Shown: in pieces, positions 40,754 through 49,296 of the stretch | Layout of the letters: each line of letters starts with the position of its first letter | How positions within the stretch are numbered: position 1 is the first letter of the stretch | Assembly: GCF_003855155.1 (NCBI RefSeq) | Contig: NZ_CP034073.1 | Span: 3,224,001-3,288,000, forward strand | Direction: 5' to 3' | DNA: 64,000 nt | Source: Shewanella psychromarinicola | GTDB lineage: Bacteria > Pseudomonadota > Gammaproteobacteria > Enterobacterales > Shewanellaceae | The notes under the pieces: model-generated | The model's database searches: none | What the model saw: the letters and a program-made list of their open reading frames with translations, nothing else | Told to the model about the DNA's origin: nothing | Program-made: the position numbers and the translations under genes

Positions 40754-41914
40754 TTAGTTTTCTAACCAAGAGCGGTTGTAATCATCACTCATGCAATTTT
40801 TAACATGAGAGGTTAAATTTAGTGGGGCGAAGGTATCGACCATCACCGCATATTCGTAGGTGTCTTTTTTGCCGATAGAGGCTTCTGTGCGACCAGGTTG
40901 AGGCCCATGTGGCACCCCTTTTTGGTGTAAGGTCATGTAACCCGCTTCAATACCGGTGCGGCTCATAAAATCGCCGTCGACGTAATACAAGACTTCATCG
41001 CTGTCGATGTTGTTATGGTAATAAGGTGCAGGAATCGATTTAGGGTGAAAGTCATAAGGACGTGGAACAAAATTACAAATAACAAAGTTATGGGCGCTGA
41101 AGACTAAATGCTCTGACGGCGGCAAATGAATTTTACCTACTTTAGGGGCATATTCGCTAATGTTGAATGCCCATGGATACACACACCCATCCCAGCCGAC
41201 TAAGTCAAATGGATGCCATTGAAGTGTCATTTCTTGGTAGCGCTCACCGAATTTACACATTAACGGAAACTCACCTTTTTCAACCACTGCATCAGTCAAG
41301 GTTGGCGTACGAATGTCTCGTTCACAGTAAGGAGCAGACTCCAACATTTGGCCATATTCGTTTCTAAAATGCTTTGGCACTTCCACCATGGACGATGATT
41401 CGATAACAAATAAACGCACATTTTGATAATCGTTAAATTTCAGCTGGTAAGTTGTCCCGCGAGGAATAATTAGGTAATCCCATTTTTGGGTGTTAATCAC
41501 CCCATATTCACTGAGTAGTTGTCCTTCACCCTCGTGAATAAACACCACTTCGTCAGCATAGGCATTGCGATAAAACGCATTGGTGTCTTCAGTGACTTTA
41601 GCGGTATACATCGCCACGTCATTATTGAAAAAGATTTTATTACGGGCGCTGAAAAAGTTGCCTTGGCAGTCGGCTTGGCGCGAGTCTATTTTGTAATTTT
41701 GGATCAGTGGGTCTTGCCATTGTTCACCATGAGATAACGAGTAAGGTTGAACGTCTATCGCTTTGGTTGGCATATTGTGATGGTATTTATTCGAATAAAT
41801 ATTCGAAAAGCCATGAGTTGAAAATAATTCTTCACGATACAGCTCACCATTGTCTTTTTCGAAGGCAATATGCCGTTTGGTCGGGATCTGACCTTGCTTA
41901 ACATAGAATGGCAT
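40754..41914 (-). CDS. hmgA: Homogentisate 1,2-dioxygenase
   Basis: Opens the homogentisate ring to maleylacetoacetate. 386 residues, shorter than the roughly 430-residue mammalian enzyme but typical for this bacterial subgroup. The iron ligands are visible as H300 and E307 in YHNNIDSDEV and H336 in GVPHGPQPG. The maleylacetoacetate isomerase and fumarylacetoacetase genes needed to finish the pathway are not in the window. First gene of the hmgA-hppD operon, divergent from a LysR regulator. Confidence 0.94.
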   Translation of the reverse strand: MPFYVKQGQIPTKRHIAFEKDNGELYREELFSTHGFSNIYSNKYHHNMPTKAIDVQPYSLSHGEQWQDPLIQNYKIDSRQADCQGNFFSARNKIFFNNDVAMYTAKVTEDTNAFYRNAYADEVVFIHEGEGQLLSEYGVINTQKWDYLIIPRGTTYQLKFNDYQNVRLFVIESSSMVEVPKHFRNEYGQMLESAPYCERDIRTPTLTDAVVEKGEFPLMCKFGERYQEMTLQWHPFDLVGWDGCVYPWAFNISEYAPKVGKIHLPPSEHLVFSAHNFVICNFVPRPYDFHPKSIPAPYYHNNIDSDEVLYYVDGDFMSRTGIEAGYMTLHQKGVPHGPQPGRTEASIGKKDTYEYAVMVDTFAPLNLTSHVKNCMSDDYNRSWLEN

Positions 41915-42075
41915 GTGGTTGTCCTATGGTGGAGCGACTGTGAGTGTCGTGATGTTTGTAATACGATTGGTATTGATTGTTATGGCCTAATCGCATTGGG
42001 TAAATCAATTTGTGATCTAACTAACAATTTAGTGGTAAAGATCAACAAAAAAAAAGAATAATAAAAAGCTTAACT

Positions 42076-42094
42076 CAATCTATTTATTAGATTG
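42076..42094. promoter_or_regulatory. Candidate LysR operator
   Basis: CAATCTA-TTTAT-TAGATTG is a perfect 7-5-7 inverted repeat containing the T-N11-A pattern of LysR sites, placed 50 bases before the LysR gene and about 160 before hmgA. Confidence 0.45.
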
Positions 42095-42143
42095 TTATGT
42101 TAACTTTACATTAGTGTACGAATAACGAGACAGTGGAAATCTT

Positions 42144-43073
42144 ATGCGAATAGATATTGATGCCTTTAATGTACTGCAAGTGCTTGTTGAAGAAGGAAGT
42201 TTTTCGAAAGCTTCTGAGCGCTTACATAAAGCGCAATCGGCGGTTAGCTATCAAGTTAAAAAATTAGAGCAACATCTTGGGGTCACATTATTTAACCGCG
42301 ATAATTATCGCGCCGAATTAACCCCTGAAGGCAAGGTTATTCTGGCTGAAGGGCAACGATTACTGCAGCATTTAGCCAATATTGAACATCTGGCCAGTCG
42401 TTTTAGTCAGGGGTGGGAGCCTAAGCTTGAGTTAGTGATAGACGGTGCTTTACCGATGGAACCGATCATGACCGCGCTTAAGCGCATGTCAGAACACAAT
42501 ATACCCACTAAAGTGCAGCTTAATATGGAGTTTTTAGGCGGCGTACAGCATCGCTTTGAGCGCGACCAAGCAGACTTAATGTTGGTCAAGGATTATCGTA
42601 CTGGCCCCTCGTATCATCCTAAACCGTTACCTACGATTACCAGCGTGCTAGTGGCGTCATCACAACATCCATTAAGTCAGTTAAAAGGCATTAGTTTGCC
42701 CGAGTTACAACAACATGTTGAGTTAACCATTGAAGATTCATCTCCTGGTAAACGTGACCGCGATGAAATGCAGTTTGGCGGCGATAAAGTATTTTATTTG
42801 TCAGGTTTTATTATGAAAAAAAATGCCTTACTAAAAGGTCTAGGTTTTGGTTGGATGCCGGATTTTTTAATTGCTGAAGAATTACATCAAGGGCAACTGA
42901 TCGAGATTGATTTTATTGGTGGTAACCGCTTTAGTTTTACACCGCAATTAGTGTCCACACTTGAACGTCCGCTGGGGCGAGCAGGGCAACTATTTACCGA
43001 GCTTATTCTGCAAGAATTTGCTCGATATCAACAGCAACAACAATCAGGGTTAAGTGGAGCCGGATTAGGGTAA
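42144..43073 (+). CDS. LysR family transcriptional regulator
   Basis: 309 residues. The N-terminal winged helix-turn-helix (DAFNVLQVLVEEGSFSKASE, then LHKAQSAVSYQVKKLEQHLG) is typical, followed by a periplasmic-binding-like effector domain. Its divergence from hmgA-hppD and the inverted repeat between them make it the likely regulator of tyrosine or homogentisate catabolism, but that is inferred only from position. Confidence 0.9.
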   Translation: MRIDIDAFNVLQVLVEEGSFSKASERLHKAQSAVSYQVKKLEQHLGVTLFNRDNYRAELTPEGKVILAEGQRLLQHLANIEHLASRFSQGWEPKLELVIDGALPMEPIMTALKRMSEHNIPTKVQLNMEFLGGVQHRFERDQADLMLVKDYRTGPSYHPKPLPTITSVLVASSQHPLSQLKGISLPELQQHVELTIEDSSPGKRDRDEMQFGGDKVFYLSGFIMKKNALLKGLGFGWMPDFLIAEELHQGQLIEIDFIGGNRFSFTPQLVSTLERPLGRAGQLFTELILQEFARYQQQQQSGLSGAGLG

Positions 43074-43253
43074 ACATTGGCATAATTCTATTAACTAACA
43101 TAGAGATAATACAACGTGGATCCAGTATGTTGATATATTGTTATGTTAAATCGCCGATCATTTTGTTACCTTAAATCATACGTATCGAGCAATGCCTTAT
43201 CGATGTTGGGCGATTGCAAACATTAAATAAATTTTTAGGGAATGAAAATAAGC

Positions 43254-44036
43254 ATGAAAAGTCATGAAGTAGATTATGAAATTATTGGTTCTAGCATGCA
43301 GCTGGTTGAAGTTGAATTAGACCCAAATGAGTCTGTGATTGCTGAAGCGGGTGCCATGACCTATGTCGAAGAAGATATTGGTTTTGAAGCCAAGATGGGT
43401 GATGGCTCTGAGCTAGAATCTGGTTTTTTTGGTAAGTTACTTGGTGCGGGGAAACGGGCCATTTCCGGTGAGGGTATTTTTATGACCCACTTTACCAATG
43501 AAGGCCAGCAGAAACGTAAAGTGGCTTTTGCGGCGCCGTTTCCGGGGACCATTTTGGCGATAGACTTAGCTCAACATCAAGGCGAGCTTATCTGTCAAAA
43601 GGACAGTTTTTTAGCGGCAGCCTTAGGCACGCAAGTGAGCATGAAATTTAATAAGCGCTTAGGAACCGGGTTTTTTGGTGGTGAAGGATTTATCCTACAA
43701 AGCCTTAAAGGTGATGGCATGGCGTTTGTGCATGCGGGTGGGACACTGATAAAAAAAGAATTGCATGGTGAGACCTTGCGGGTCGATACGGGTTGTTTAG
43801 TTGGATTTACTCCCGGGATTGATTATGACATTCAGCGTGCGGGCTCGTTAAAGTCGATGGTATTTGGCGGAGAAGGCCTGTTTCTTGCCACTTTAAAAGG
43901 TCATGGGACTGTGTGGTTACAAAGCTTACCGTTTTCTCGTATGGCTGACAGAATTATTGCTCATGCGCCTTCAAATGGCGGTAAAGATCAAGGTGAAGGT
44001 TCAGTACTCGGTGGAATAGGGCGGATGATTAACTAA
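43254..44036 (+). CDS. AIM24/TIGR00266 family protein
   Basis: About 260 residues. [21 protein letters not shown] at the beginning, the repeated glycine-rich beta strands ([43 protein letters not shown]) and [14 protein letters not shown] at the end identify the AIM24/TIGR00266 family, a beta-solenoid-like fold of uncertain role. ATG at 43242 lies too close to the AGGGA site, so 43254 is preferred. Single gene. Confidence 0.85.
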   Translation: MKSHEVDYEIIGSSMQLVEVELDPNESVIAEAGAMTYVEEDIGFEAKMGDGSELESGFFGKLLGAGKRAISGEGIFMTHFTNEGQQKRKVAFAAPFPGTILAIDLAQHQGELICQKDSFLAAALGTQVSMKFNKRLGTGFFGGEGFILQSLKGDGMAFVHAGGTLIKKELHGETLRVDTGCLVGFTPGIDYDIQRAGSLKSMVFGGEGLFLATLKGHGTVWLQSLPFSRMADRIIAHAPSNGGKDQGEGSVLGGIGRMIN

Positions 44037-44175
44037 TCGGGATATTAGCATTGAGTGCTCAGACGATTATAAGTCATCGCGCCGATTTAGTCTGAGCTGT
44101 CCTTAAAGGGATTGAATAATTTTTGTGTGCCCAAAATGCGTCAATGGCAATTAAAGGTTGTCGATGCTATTAGGC

Positions 44176-44205
44176 AAATAAAAACCGATAGCATTAGGCT
44201 ATCGG
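44176..44205 (-). terminator. Terminator of the yccF-like gene
   Basis: On the minus strand CCGATAGC pairs with GCTATCGG around five bases, followed by TTTTTATTT. Confidence 0.8.
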
Positions 44206-44235
44206 TAATTAAGAATAGCGGCAGTTCACATGTCA

Positions 44236-44649
44236 TTAATAAGTGGGTTTAGCGATAATAGTTTGCCCGATAGGGGTTAAACTTAACAAGGCCAACTTAA
44301 TGTGTTGTATCGCAAAGGGGATCCCAATAATGGTGATGAAACAGGCTAATGCATGCACTAAATGACCAATAGCGAGCCAAATCCCAAAACATAAAAACCA
44401 TAGCACATTACCCACTAAGCCTAGTGTGCCAGTACCAATATCTTCTTGGCCAGAAATGTGTTTGCGGTTAACGGTTTCTTGTCCAAATGGCCAAAAAGCT
44501 AATTCGCCAATAACAAAACAGGCTCTGCCAAAAGGGATGCCAATGATACTGATAAAGCACAGTACCCCCACAAGCCACCAAGCAAGGCCCATAACAAATC
44601 CACCCATTAAAAACCAAGCAATATTAAAGATTAAGCGTAAAAGTGACAT
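44236..44649 (-). CDS. yccF: YccF domain inner-membrane protein
   Basis: 137 residues with two internal repeats of the YccF domain (PF03733): WWLVGVLCFISIIGIPFGRACF and HALACFITIIGIPFAIQHIKLA. Four membrane helices. The role is unknown. Start at 44649 (MSLLRLIFNIAWF) has AGGA seven bases upstream; an in-frame start at 44664 is less likely. Slightly shorter than the 148-residue E. coli protein. Confidence 0.88.
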   Translation of the reverse strand: MSLLRLIFNIAWFLMGGFVMGLAWWLVGVLCFISIIGIPFGRACFVIGELAFWPFGQETVNRKHISGQEDIGTGTLGLVGNVLWFLCFGIWLAIGHLVHALACFITIIGIPFAIQHIKLALLSLTPIGQTIIAKPTY

Positions 44650-44798
44650 TTTCATTCCTATCAAGAGTCAATATTAATTACTATATAGCGATAACTAGCG
44701 ATAATCATGCCATTATTATAAGCTTATGATTCTAATTGTTTAAATGTTATTTTCGACATTGAGTGTCTGTTAGGTCTGACAATTAATACAAATGAATC

Positions 44799-44817
44799 GA
44801 TGAGAATTATCATTTTT
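44799..44817 (+). promoter_or_regulatory. Possible Fur box
   Basis: GATGAGAATTATCATTTTT matches 13 of 19 positions of the canonical Fur box as remembered (three GATAAT-type hexamers). It lies 40 bases before the ACC-deaminase-like gene. Weak on its own. Confidence 0.3.
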
Positions 44818-44856
44818 TAGTTAAAATACCCATATTACAGTTGATTGAGAGAAGAC

Positions 44857-45837
44857 ATGTTTTCGATAAGCCCAGTAGAGTCGATGAACTTTGACGGCCA
44901 CACCCTCTACATTAAGCGGGATGATTTATTGCATGCTGATTTCAGTGGCAATAAAGCACGTAAGTTTTATCATTTTTTGCATCATGATTATTCATATGTG
45001 ACCCGCCTAGTAGGGGCCGGTTCTGCACAAGCTAACTCTTTGTATTCATTATCTGTGCTGGCTAAGCAGCAGGGCTGGCAATTTGACTATTACGTTAGCC
45101 ATATTAGCAAATTTTTACTACAACACCCCCAAGGCAATTACGCTGCCGCGATACAAAATGGGGCTAATATTATTAATGTTGCTGAGTTGCCATATGCCGA
45201 TAACATAGCCGGCATGCATTTAGATGATGTTGTGCAATACATTATGTTATCAACTCCGACTTACGCCGATAAACAACATCTACTGTGTATTCCTGAAGGT
45301 GGGCGCTGTGAATACGCAGAAACGGGTATTGCGCAGCTTGCGAGTGAAATTATTGAGTGGGCTCAGATTAGACAACAAATTAAGCTCATGGTTTTTTTAC
45401 CTTCTGGTACCGGCACCACAGCAGCTTATTTAAATAAGCAACTAATACAACAGCTCGCTCAATTGCAATTAACACCAGTACTTACCATTGAGGTATTAAC
45501 CTGCAGCACGGTTGGCGGTGATGATTACTTACGCCAGCAATTTTCACAATTAATTGATGAAGTTTATTATCCTCACATTGTTAGTGATGGGCATAAATAT
45601 CATTTTGGAAAATTATCGCAACGTTGTTTTGATATGTGGCAAACCGTATGTCAGTCTGGAATTGAATTTGAGTTGTTGTATGACCCTGTCGGATTTTTAG
45701 TCTTACAACATTATTTGAAGACTAATACGTTGACTAATACTGATATTTTATATGTACATCAAGGTGGGATATTAGGAAATAAAACGATGTTGCCAAGGTA
45801 TCTACGAAAGTTTTCAAATTCGATTAACGCTTCATGA
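44857..45837 (+). CDS. PLP-dependent ACC deaminase/D-cysteine desulfhydrase-like protein
   Basis: 326-residue fold-type II PLP enzyme. IKRDDLLHADFSGNKARKF contains the PLP lysine K33 in the GNKxRK signature of the 1-aminocyclopropane-1-carboxylate deaminase/D-cysteine desulfhydrase family. AGSAQANSL is a variant of the substrate-binding loop, and LPSGTGTTA binds the PLP phosphate. The sequence is diverged, so the substrate is open. ATG at 44857 follows GAGAGAAG. Single gene. Confidence 0.8.
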   Translation: MFSISPVESMNFDGHTLYIKRDDLLHADFSGNKARKFYHFLHHDYSYVTRLVGAGSAQANSLYSLSVLAKQQGWQFDYYVSHISKFLLQHPQGNYAAAIQNGANIINVAELPYADNIAGMHLDDVVQYIMLSTPTYADKQHLLCIPEGGRCEYAETGIAQLASEIIEWAQIRQQIKLMVFLPSGTGTTAAYLNKQLIQQLAQLQLTPVLTIEVLTCSTVGGDDYLRQQFSQLIDEVYYPHIVSDGHKYHFGKLSQRCFDMWQTVCQSGIEFELLYDPVGFLVLQHYLKTNTLTNTDILYVHQGGILGNKTMLPRYLRKFSNSINAS

Positions 45838-46092
45838 CAACGAAAACGTAGTCACGCTCTAATTTTCGTCAGATTTACGACGATTAAGAAAATTAACTCA
45901 TTGATAAAATGGGTTTTGTGTGAGTTTCGTTAGGTTTTTTGTTCTTATTCGACTGAGGTTTGAACTGGAGTAGTCGTAAAGTAGTAATTCATTTTGCTCT
46001 GTTTTAATAAACATCGGTAATTGAGAGGAGAATACCGAGAAATGAGTTTATTAAATACCAGAGCAAATGATTAACGCTTAGCGTTAGGGATA
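45838..46092. other. Gene-free interval with inverted repeats
   Basis: Lies between the convergent ACC-deaminase-like gene and the 57-residue gene. It contains the large inverted repeat at 45989-46070 and a second pair, TTTACGAC near 45880 and GTCGTAAA near 45973. Confidence 0.55.
45989..46070. repeat. 82-base long inverted repeat downstream of the 57-residue gene
   Basis: Three nested arm pairs: TCATTTTGCTCTG with CAGAGCAAATGA (one extra T), TTTAATAAAC (46003-46012) with GTTTATTAAA (46046-46055), and CGGTA with TACCG. The transcript of either strand would fold into one long stem. AACGC-TTA-GCGTT follows at 46074-46086. Confidence 0.75.
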
Positions 46093-46266
46093 TTACTTAT
46101 TTGCAGAGATTAACCATTTCATGAAGTTCATTGCTTCAATGCGCTTTGAAAAGGTCTTTTTGTTTTTACCTAAGCTGTCGGTAAAAGCAATTGAGTTTTT
46201 GTTTGACGAAATAGAATTAACCGGGAAGCTAACTGAGATTTCGTGTCCATTCATGTTGTATGACAT
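46093..46266 (-). CDS. Small hypothetical protein, 57 residues
   Basis: Begins MSYNMNGHEISVSFPVNSIS and ends MNFMKWLISANK. An excellent ribosome site, AAGGAG with eight to nine bases to the ATG, decides the strand; the open frame on the opposite strand has none. Rich in Ser, Asn and Lys, with a beta-like front half and a helical KTFSKRIEAMNFMKWL tail, no signal peptide and no cysteines. I do not recognise the family. A small hairpin, TCACC/GGTGA, sits at 46290-46303 in the leader, a larger one at 46396-46479, and a long inverted repeat follows the stop. It appears to be a separate transcription unit. Confidence 0.75.
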   Translation of the reverse strand: MSYNMNGHEISVSFPVNSISSNKNSIAFTDSLGKNKKTFSKRIEAMNFMKWLISANK

Positions 46267-47158
46267 TGGTCACACTCCTTTTTATATATTCACCATTAGG
46301 TGAGACAATTGTTCAATAAAATATCCTTGGCATTTTTTAGTGTTGCGAAAGATTAATGTTTCGAGATTTAACTTACCCTATCTTTTACTCACTAATCAAG
46401 TGTTGTTATGTCAATAGTTGATTAAGGTCTACTTTGTGTCAGCAACATTGATGTTGTGACATAACCTTAAGGCACTTGATACAAATGGCACTTAATTTTG
46501 TAAGTTGAACATAGTTTTATGACAGCAAGATTACGTGGATAGAAATTATCGTATCAACATAGATCAATTGAAAATCAAAAACGATGAACATAAGCTTGTC
46601 TTGGGTTTATTTACGAAGTGAAGTTGAGCAGACTTACAGGTAGGTAACCAAAATTAACAAGAAAACTAAATCTACATGGATAATATACTGAGTGTTTGCA
46701 TATGGCAATAGTCTTTTTCAAATTTTAATCAAATTAAAGCTCATTTCGATTAAAAAATAAGCAATGGGGCCAGCTGTGCGGTTGTTTATACTTAAAATAG
46801 CCTGTGATGCGGACATTTTGTAAAAATAGATGATGAGCATGCTCATCACTTATGCTCTACCTAACGGTGTTAACAACGTAAGCCCAGCTATGCACTAATC
46901 ATGTCTAAACCACCCTAGCTTAACTTTGTTTACTGAAACAAATTAAGCTAAGGAACTTCAAAACGGAATAATAAACGTTTATTAAACCGCACCTATAACT
47001 CTAGATGCGTAGCATTGGCCCAGAACTTCAGCAATTGATGATTCAATATACCTTGCTAGCAAAACAAAGGCTAAGTTCACTGTTAATAACCTGAAGATAG
47101 ACTGAATTTATCCGTTTATCACATTTGATATTACGATTTTAAATTAATAAACCAATGA
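46267..47158. other. Gene-poor, structure-rich region
   Basis: Nearly 900 bases without a convincing gene. Perfect or near-perfect symmetries: 46290-46303 hairpin; 46396-46479 nested stem; 46831-46848 18-bp palindrome TGATGAGCATGCTCATCA; 46916-46950 15-bp stem TAGCTTAA/TTAAGCTA plus TTTGTTT/AAACAAA; 46969-46984 palindrome TAATAAACGTTTATTA. These could be operators, the leader of the small gene, or an unannotated RNA. Confidence 0.6.
46396..46479. repeat. Nested inverted repeat upstream of the 57-residue gene
   Basis: TCAAGTG (46396-46402) pairs with CACTTGA (46473-46479), and GTTATGTCA (46405-46413) pairs perfectly with TGACATAAC (46457-46465). An inner CAACATTGATGTTG forms a further hairpin. 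It is 130 bases upstream of the minus-strand small gene. Confidence 0.7.
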
Positions 47159-47845
47159 TTAATAAAGTAAATCGCCAATTGGATTTAATAACTTACTTAT
47201 GCCTTTAGTAAAATATAAAGGGGCATCAACAATGGTATAACACAAACAGCCTTCAAGTGTTTTAGGAGAATGTTGATGTTCTTTGTCGAGCAACATAAAA
47301 TCACCAGGTTTATAAGTGTTGTAACAGTCGCTGAACTCTCCTGCGAGTAGTAAGGTCAGTTCTGCACCTTTATGAGTATGCTCAGGGATCTCACCATTAG
47401 CAGCTATGTGTAACAAGCTTGCTCTTGCTTGCGGCTCACCGGTATCGAGTCGTAAACGACTGACTTTGCCAATACCTTGCCAAGAAGCGTTAATTTTTTT
47501 ACGAAAAACTCTTGGCAGTGGGTAATGATGACCTTTAATGCTGACACTGTTATCTTCAATGCTATTGTCGGTATTAGGTTGCGCAGCTTCTAAGGTATCT
47601 AAGGTTGAATTCAAGAACTGGGCAAGCAATGCATCTAGCTGATTATTATCAGTGCTATCAACCGATTGAGGTGCCGCAGTTGTATTAAATTGCTGGTCAG
47701 ACAAGGTAATCGTCATTTGATCGAGTTGCTGTTGGCAATGTTGGCAAAATTCGGCGTGAGCAGAGATTGCCATCGACATAGACAGTGGAAGTTCGCCTTT
47801 AGCATGGAGAGACAGTAAATGCGGGTCTGGGTGGTAATTAATCAT
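47159..47845 (-). CDS. chrR: ChrR family anti-sigma factor
   Basis: 228 residues, two domains. The N-terminal zinc anti-sigma domain carries H30-x3-C34-x2-C37 (HAEFCQHC). The C-terminal cupin domain has H156, H158, E162 and H192, spaced exactly as the metal ligands I recall for Rhodobacter ChrR (141, 143, 147, 177). It holds the ECF sigma factor inactive until a signal, singlet oxygen in Rhodobacter, acts on the cupin domain. Start overlaps the sigma gene stop by eight bases. Confidence 0.92.
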   Translation of the reverse strand: MINYHPDPHLLSLHAKGELPLSMSMAISAHAEFCQHCQQQLDQMTITLSDQQFNTTAAPQSVDSTDNNQLDALLAQFLNSTLDTLEAAQPNTDNSIEDNSVSIKGHHYPLPRVFRKKINASWQGIGKVSRLRLDTGEPQARASLLHIAANGEIPEHTHKGAELTLLLAGEFSDCYNTYKPGDFMLLDKEHQHSPKTLEGCLCYTIVDAPLYFTKGISKLLNPIGDLLY

Positions 47846-48500
47846 AGTGTTTCTCCATAAAACTTTTTAATTTTTCCAATCCTAGTCGAAGCCGAGATTT
47901 AACGGTGCCGATTGGAATATTAAGTTTATCTGCTAACTCTTGCTGAGTAAGCTCTTGCATATAGATGCCTTGGACTACTTGACGCTGCAGAGGAGGTAAC
48001 TCTTTCACGTGCTGTAATAATGTTGCCGATAACAAAAAATCTTCATCATTATGTTCAGCGTCATCGGACTCAAATAAAGGCCAAATATCATCACCGAATG
48101 AATCTTCACGGTTATGTTGTACTTTACGAAGCATATCAAAACATTGATTGCGCATAATGGTAAACACCCAAGTACTTACCGCTGCTTTATCAACGTTGTA
48201 TAGATGAGCTTTGGTCCACACTCGAGTCATGGTTTCTTGTACTAAGTCCATGGCTAAGCCTTGTGTGCTTAAACGTTGAACCCCAAAAGAATTAATTTTT
48301 GGGGAAAAATGTGAAAAAAGCTTAGCAAAAGAGGTTTTGCATCGATTGTTAGCTACTTTCATCATTAATGCAGCGAGTTCATCTGCTATTGGATTGGGTT
48401 CGTCTGTTTTCATAGCACCATTTCGATTAATTAAGGGTCTTTGTACAAGAGACCTCTTATCATAACCAATTTGTACGCTTTGTGATTGAACATTTTCCAT
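47838..48500 (-). CDS. rpoE: ECF sigma factor (RpoE-like, ChrR-controlled)
   Basis: About 220 residues. Region 2 (LVQETMTRVWTKAHLYN ... STWVFTIMRNQCFDMLRK) and region 4 (LPPLQRQVVQGIYMQELTQQELADKLN, then GTVKSRLRLGLEKL) are intact, with no region 1.1 or 3, the ECF plan. ATG at 48500 has GAGTGA upstream; 48515 and 48413 are alternatives. Overlap with chrR implies stoichiometric production. A promoter-like site at 48600-48627 shared with two neighbouring genes suggests autoregulation. The 5' untranslated region would be about 95 bases. Confidence 0.92.
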   Translation of the reverse strand: MENVQSQSVQIGYDKRSLVQRPLINRNGAMKTDEPNPIADELAALMMKVANNRCKTSFAKLFSHFSPKINSFGVQRLSTQGLAMDLVQETMTRVWTKAHLYNVDKAAVSTWVFTIMRNQCFDMLRKVQHNREDSFGDDIWPLFESDDAEHNDEDFLLSATLLQHVKELPPLQRQVVQGIYMQELTQQELADKLNIPIGTVKSRLRLGLEKLKSFMEKHYD

Positions 48501-48599
48501 TATTTTCACTCGCATCCAATAAATAAGTCATTAAGCTTAAGCATTTACTTTATCTATGCCTTAGCTCGTTCAAACTGAACAAAACATAATTCACAAATT

Positions 48600-48627
48600 T
48601 ATACGCTGCGTAGTAGAGTTCAGATCA
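48600..48627 (-). promoter_or_regulatory. Predicted ECF sigma promoter of the sigma/chrR operon
   Basis: Minus strand TGATCT, 16-base spacer, CGTATA. The GATC -35 core and CGTA -10 core are what I recall for ChrR-controlled (ECF11-type) sigma factors. The same arrangement recurs at 49269-49296 and 49904-49931. Confidence 0.65.
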
Positions 48628-48637
48628 CTCGTTGAGA

Positions 48638-49228
48638 TTATTTTATAATATCGAGTAAGAATGATTTAGCTAATCTATGGTCATGACTATTAATACACTG
48701 ATATTTTTCTTTTGAACTCAGAGGGATAATTTCAAGCCAACGTTGACATACCCAAGCGATATCATTAAATTTTTCTTCCGAATAATGAGCAAGATGCTGA
48801 GGATATTCCTGCAAAATCTGCTTCAAAGTACTGCTGAGCAGCTTATCTTTTTTACGATCTATCTGATGAATGTGTGGTTGTGCATTTTGTTGTTCAATAA
48901 TATCGCTCGGCCAAGAATCAATTAAGCTCACATCTGCTCGCTTTAAACCGTCATCATCAACGCTGATTTGGTTAATTGTAAATGTTTTTTGCCCTTGAAT
49001 ACTGATACCCAGTAAGCCGTCTTCAAGCATTTCGAAGTCGATTATCTTGGTCAATGTACCGATAGGTAAGATGGATTTGTTATCATCAGCCAACATGCAT
49101 AAGCCAAAACCTAAACCACTTTTAAGGGATTCGGAGACTAAGCGTTTATATCTCGGTTCAAAAATGCGCAATTGGGTATACCCCTGCGGTAATAAGCAAA
49201 TAGTTAATGGGAAAATAGGGATTATCAT
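48638..49228 (-). CDS. LON substrate-binding domain protein
   Basis: 196 residues made only of the N-terminal domain of Lon protease (IIPIFPLTICLLPQGYTQLRIFEPRYKRLV...), with no AAA or protease part. Such stand-alone proteins are common but of unknown role, perhaps substrate adaptors. Start at 49228 follows a strong GGAGG five bases upstream; the in-frame ATG at 49240 contains that ribosome site and is unlikely. A predicted ECF promoter lies about 40 bases upstream. It ends ten bases before the sigma promoter. Confidence 0.88.
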   Translation of the reverse strand: MIIPIFPLTICLLPQGYTQLRIFEPRYKRLVSESLKSGLGFGLCMLADDNKSILPIGTLTKIIDFEMLEDGLLGISIQGQKTFTINQISVDDDGLKRADVSLIDSWPSDIIEQQNAQPHIHQIDRKKDKLLSSTLKQILQEYPQHLAHYSEEKFNDIAWVCQRWLEIIPLSSKEKYQCINSHDHRLAKSFLLDIIK

Positions 49229-49268
49229 AGCTGCCTCCATATGAAACTTAGTCGGTAATTTGATCTGT

Positions 49269-49296
49269 CATACGCTTCTATATGGGTTAACGATCA
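49269..49296 (-). promoter_or_regulatory. Predicted ECF sigma promoter of the LON-domain gene
   Basis: Minus strand TGATCG, 16-base spacer, CGTATG, about 40 bases before the ATG at 49228. It overlaps the last codons of the former lipocalin frame. Confidence 0.6.

Noticed and set aside
43150..43210. GATCA...CGTAT upstream of the AIM24 gene as a fourth ECF promoter
   Set aside because: The spacing is about 20 bases instead of 16, unlike the three consistent sites.
46070..46095. TAACGC...GCGTTA next to the small gene considered as an integron attC site
   Set aside because: A GTTRRRY/RYYYAAC pair bounding a foldable cassette site could not be found on both ends.
46121..46303. 60-codon open frame on the plus strand
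   Set aside because: It is antisense to the 57-residue minus-strand gene, which has the ribosome site, sensible composition and a proper start; the plus frame has none of these.
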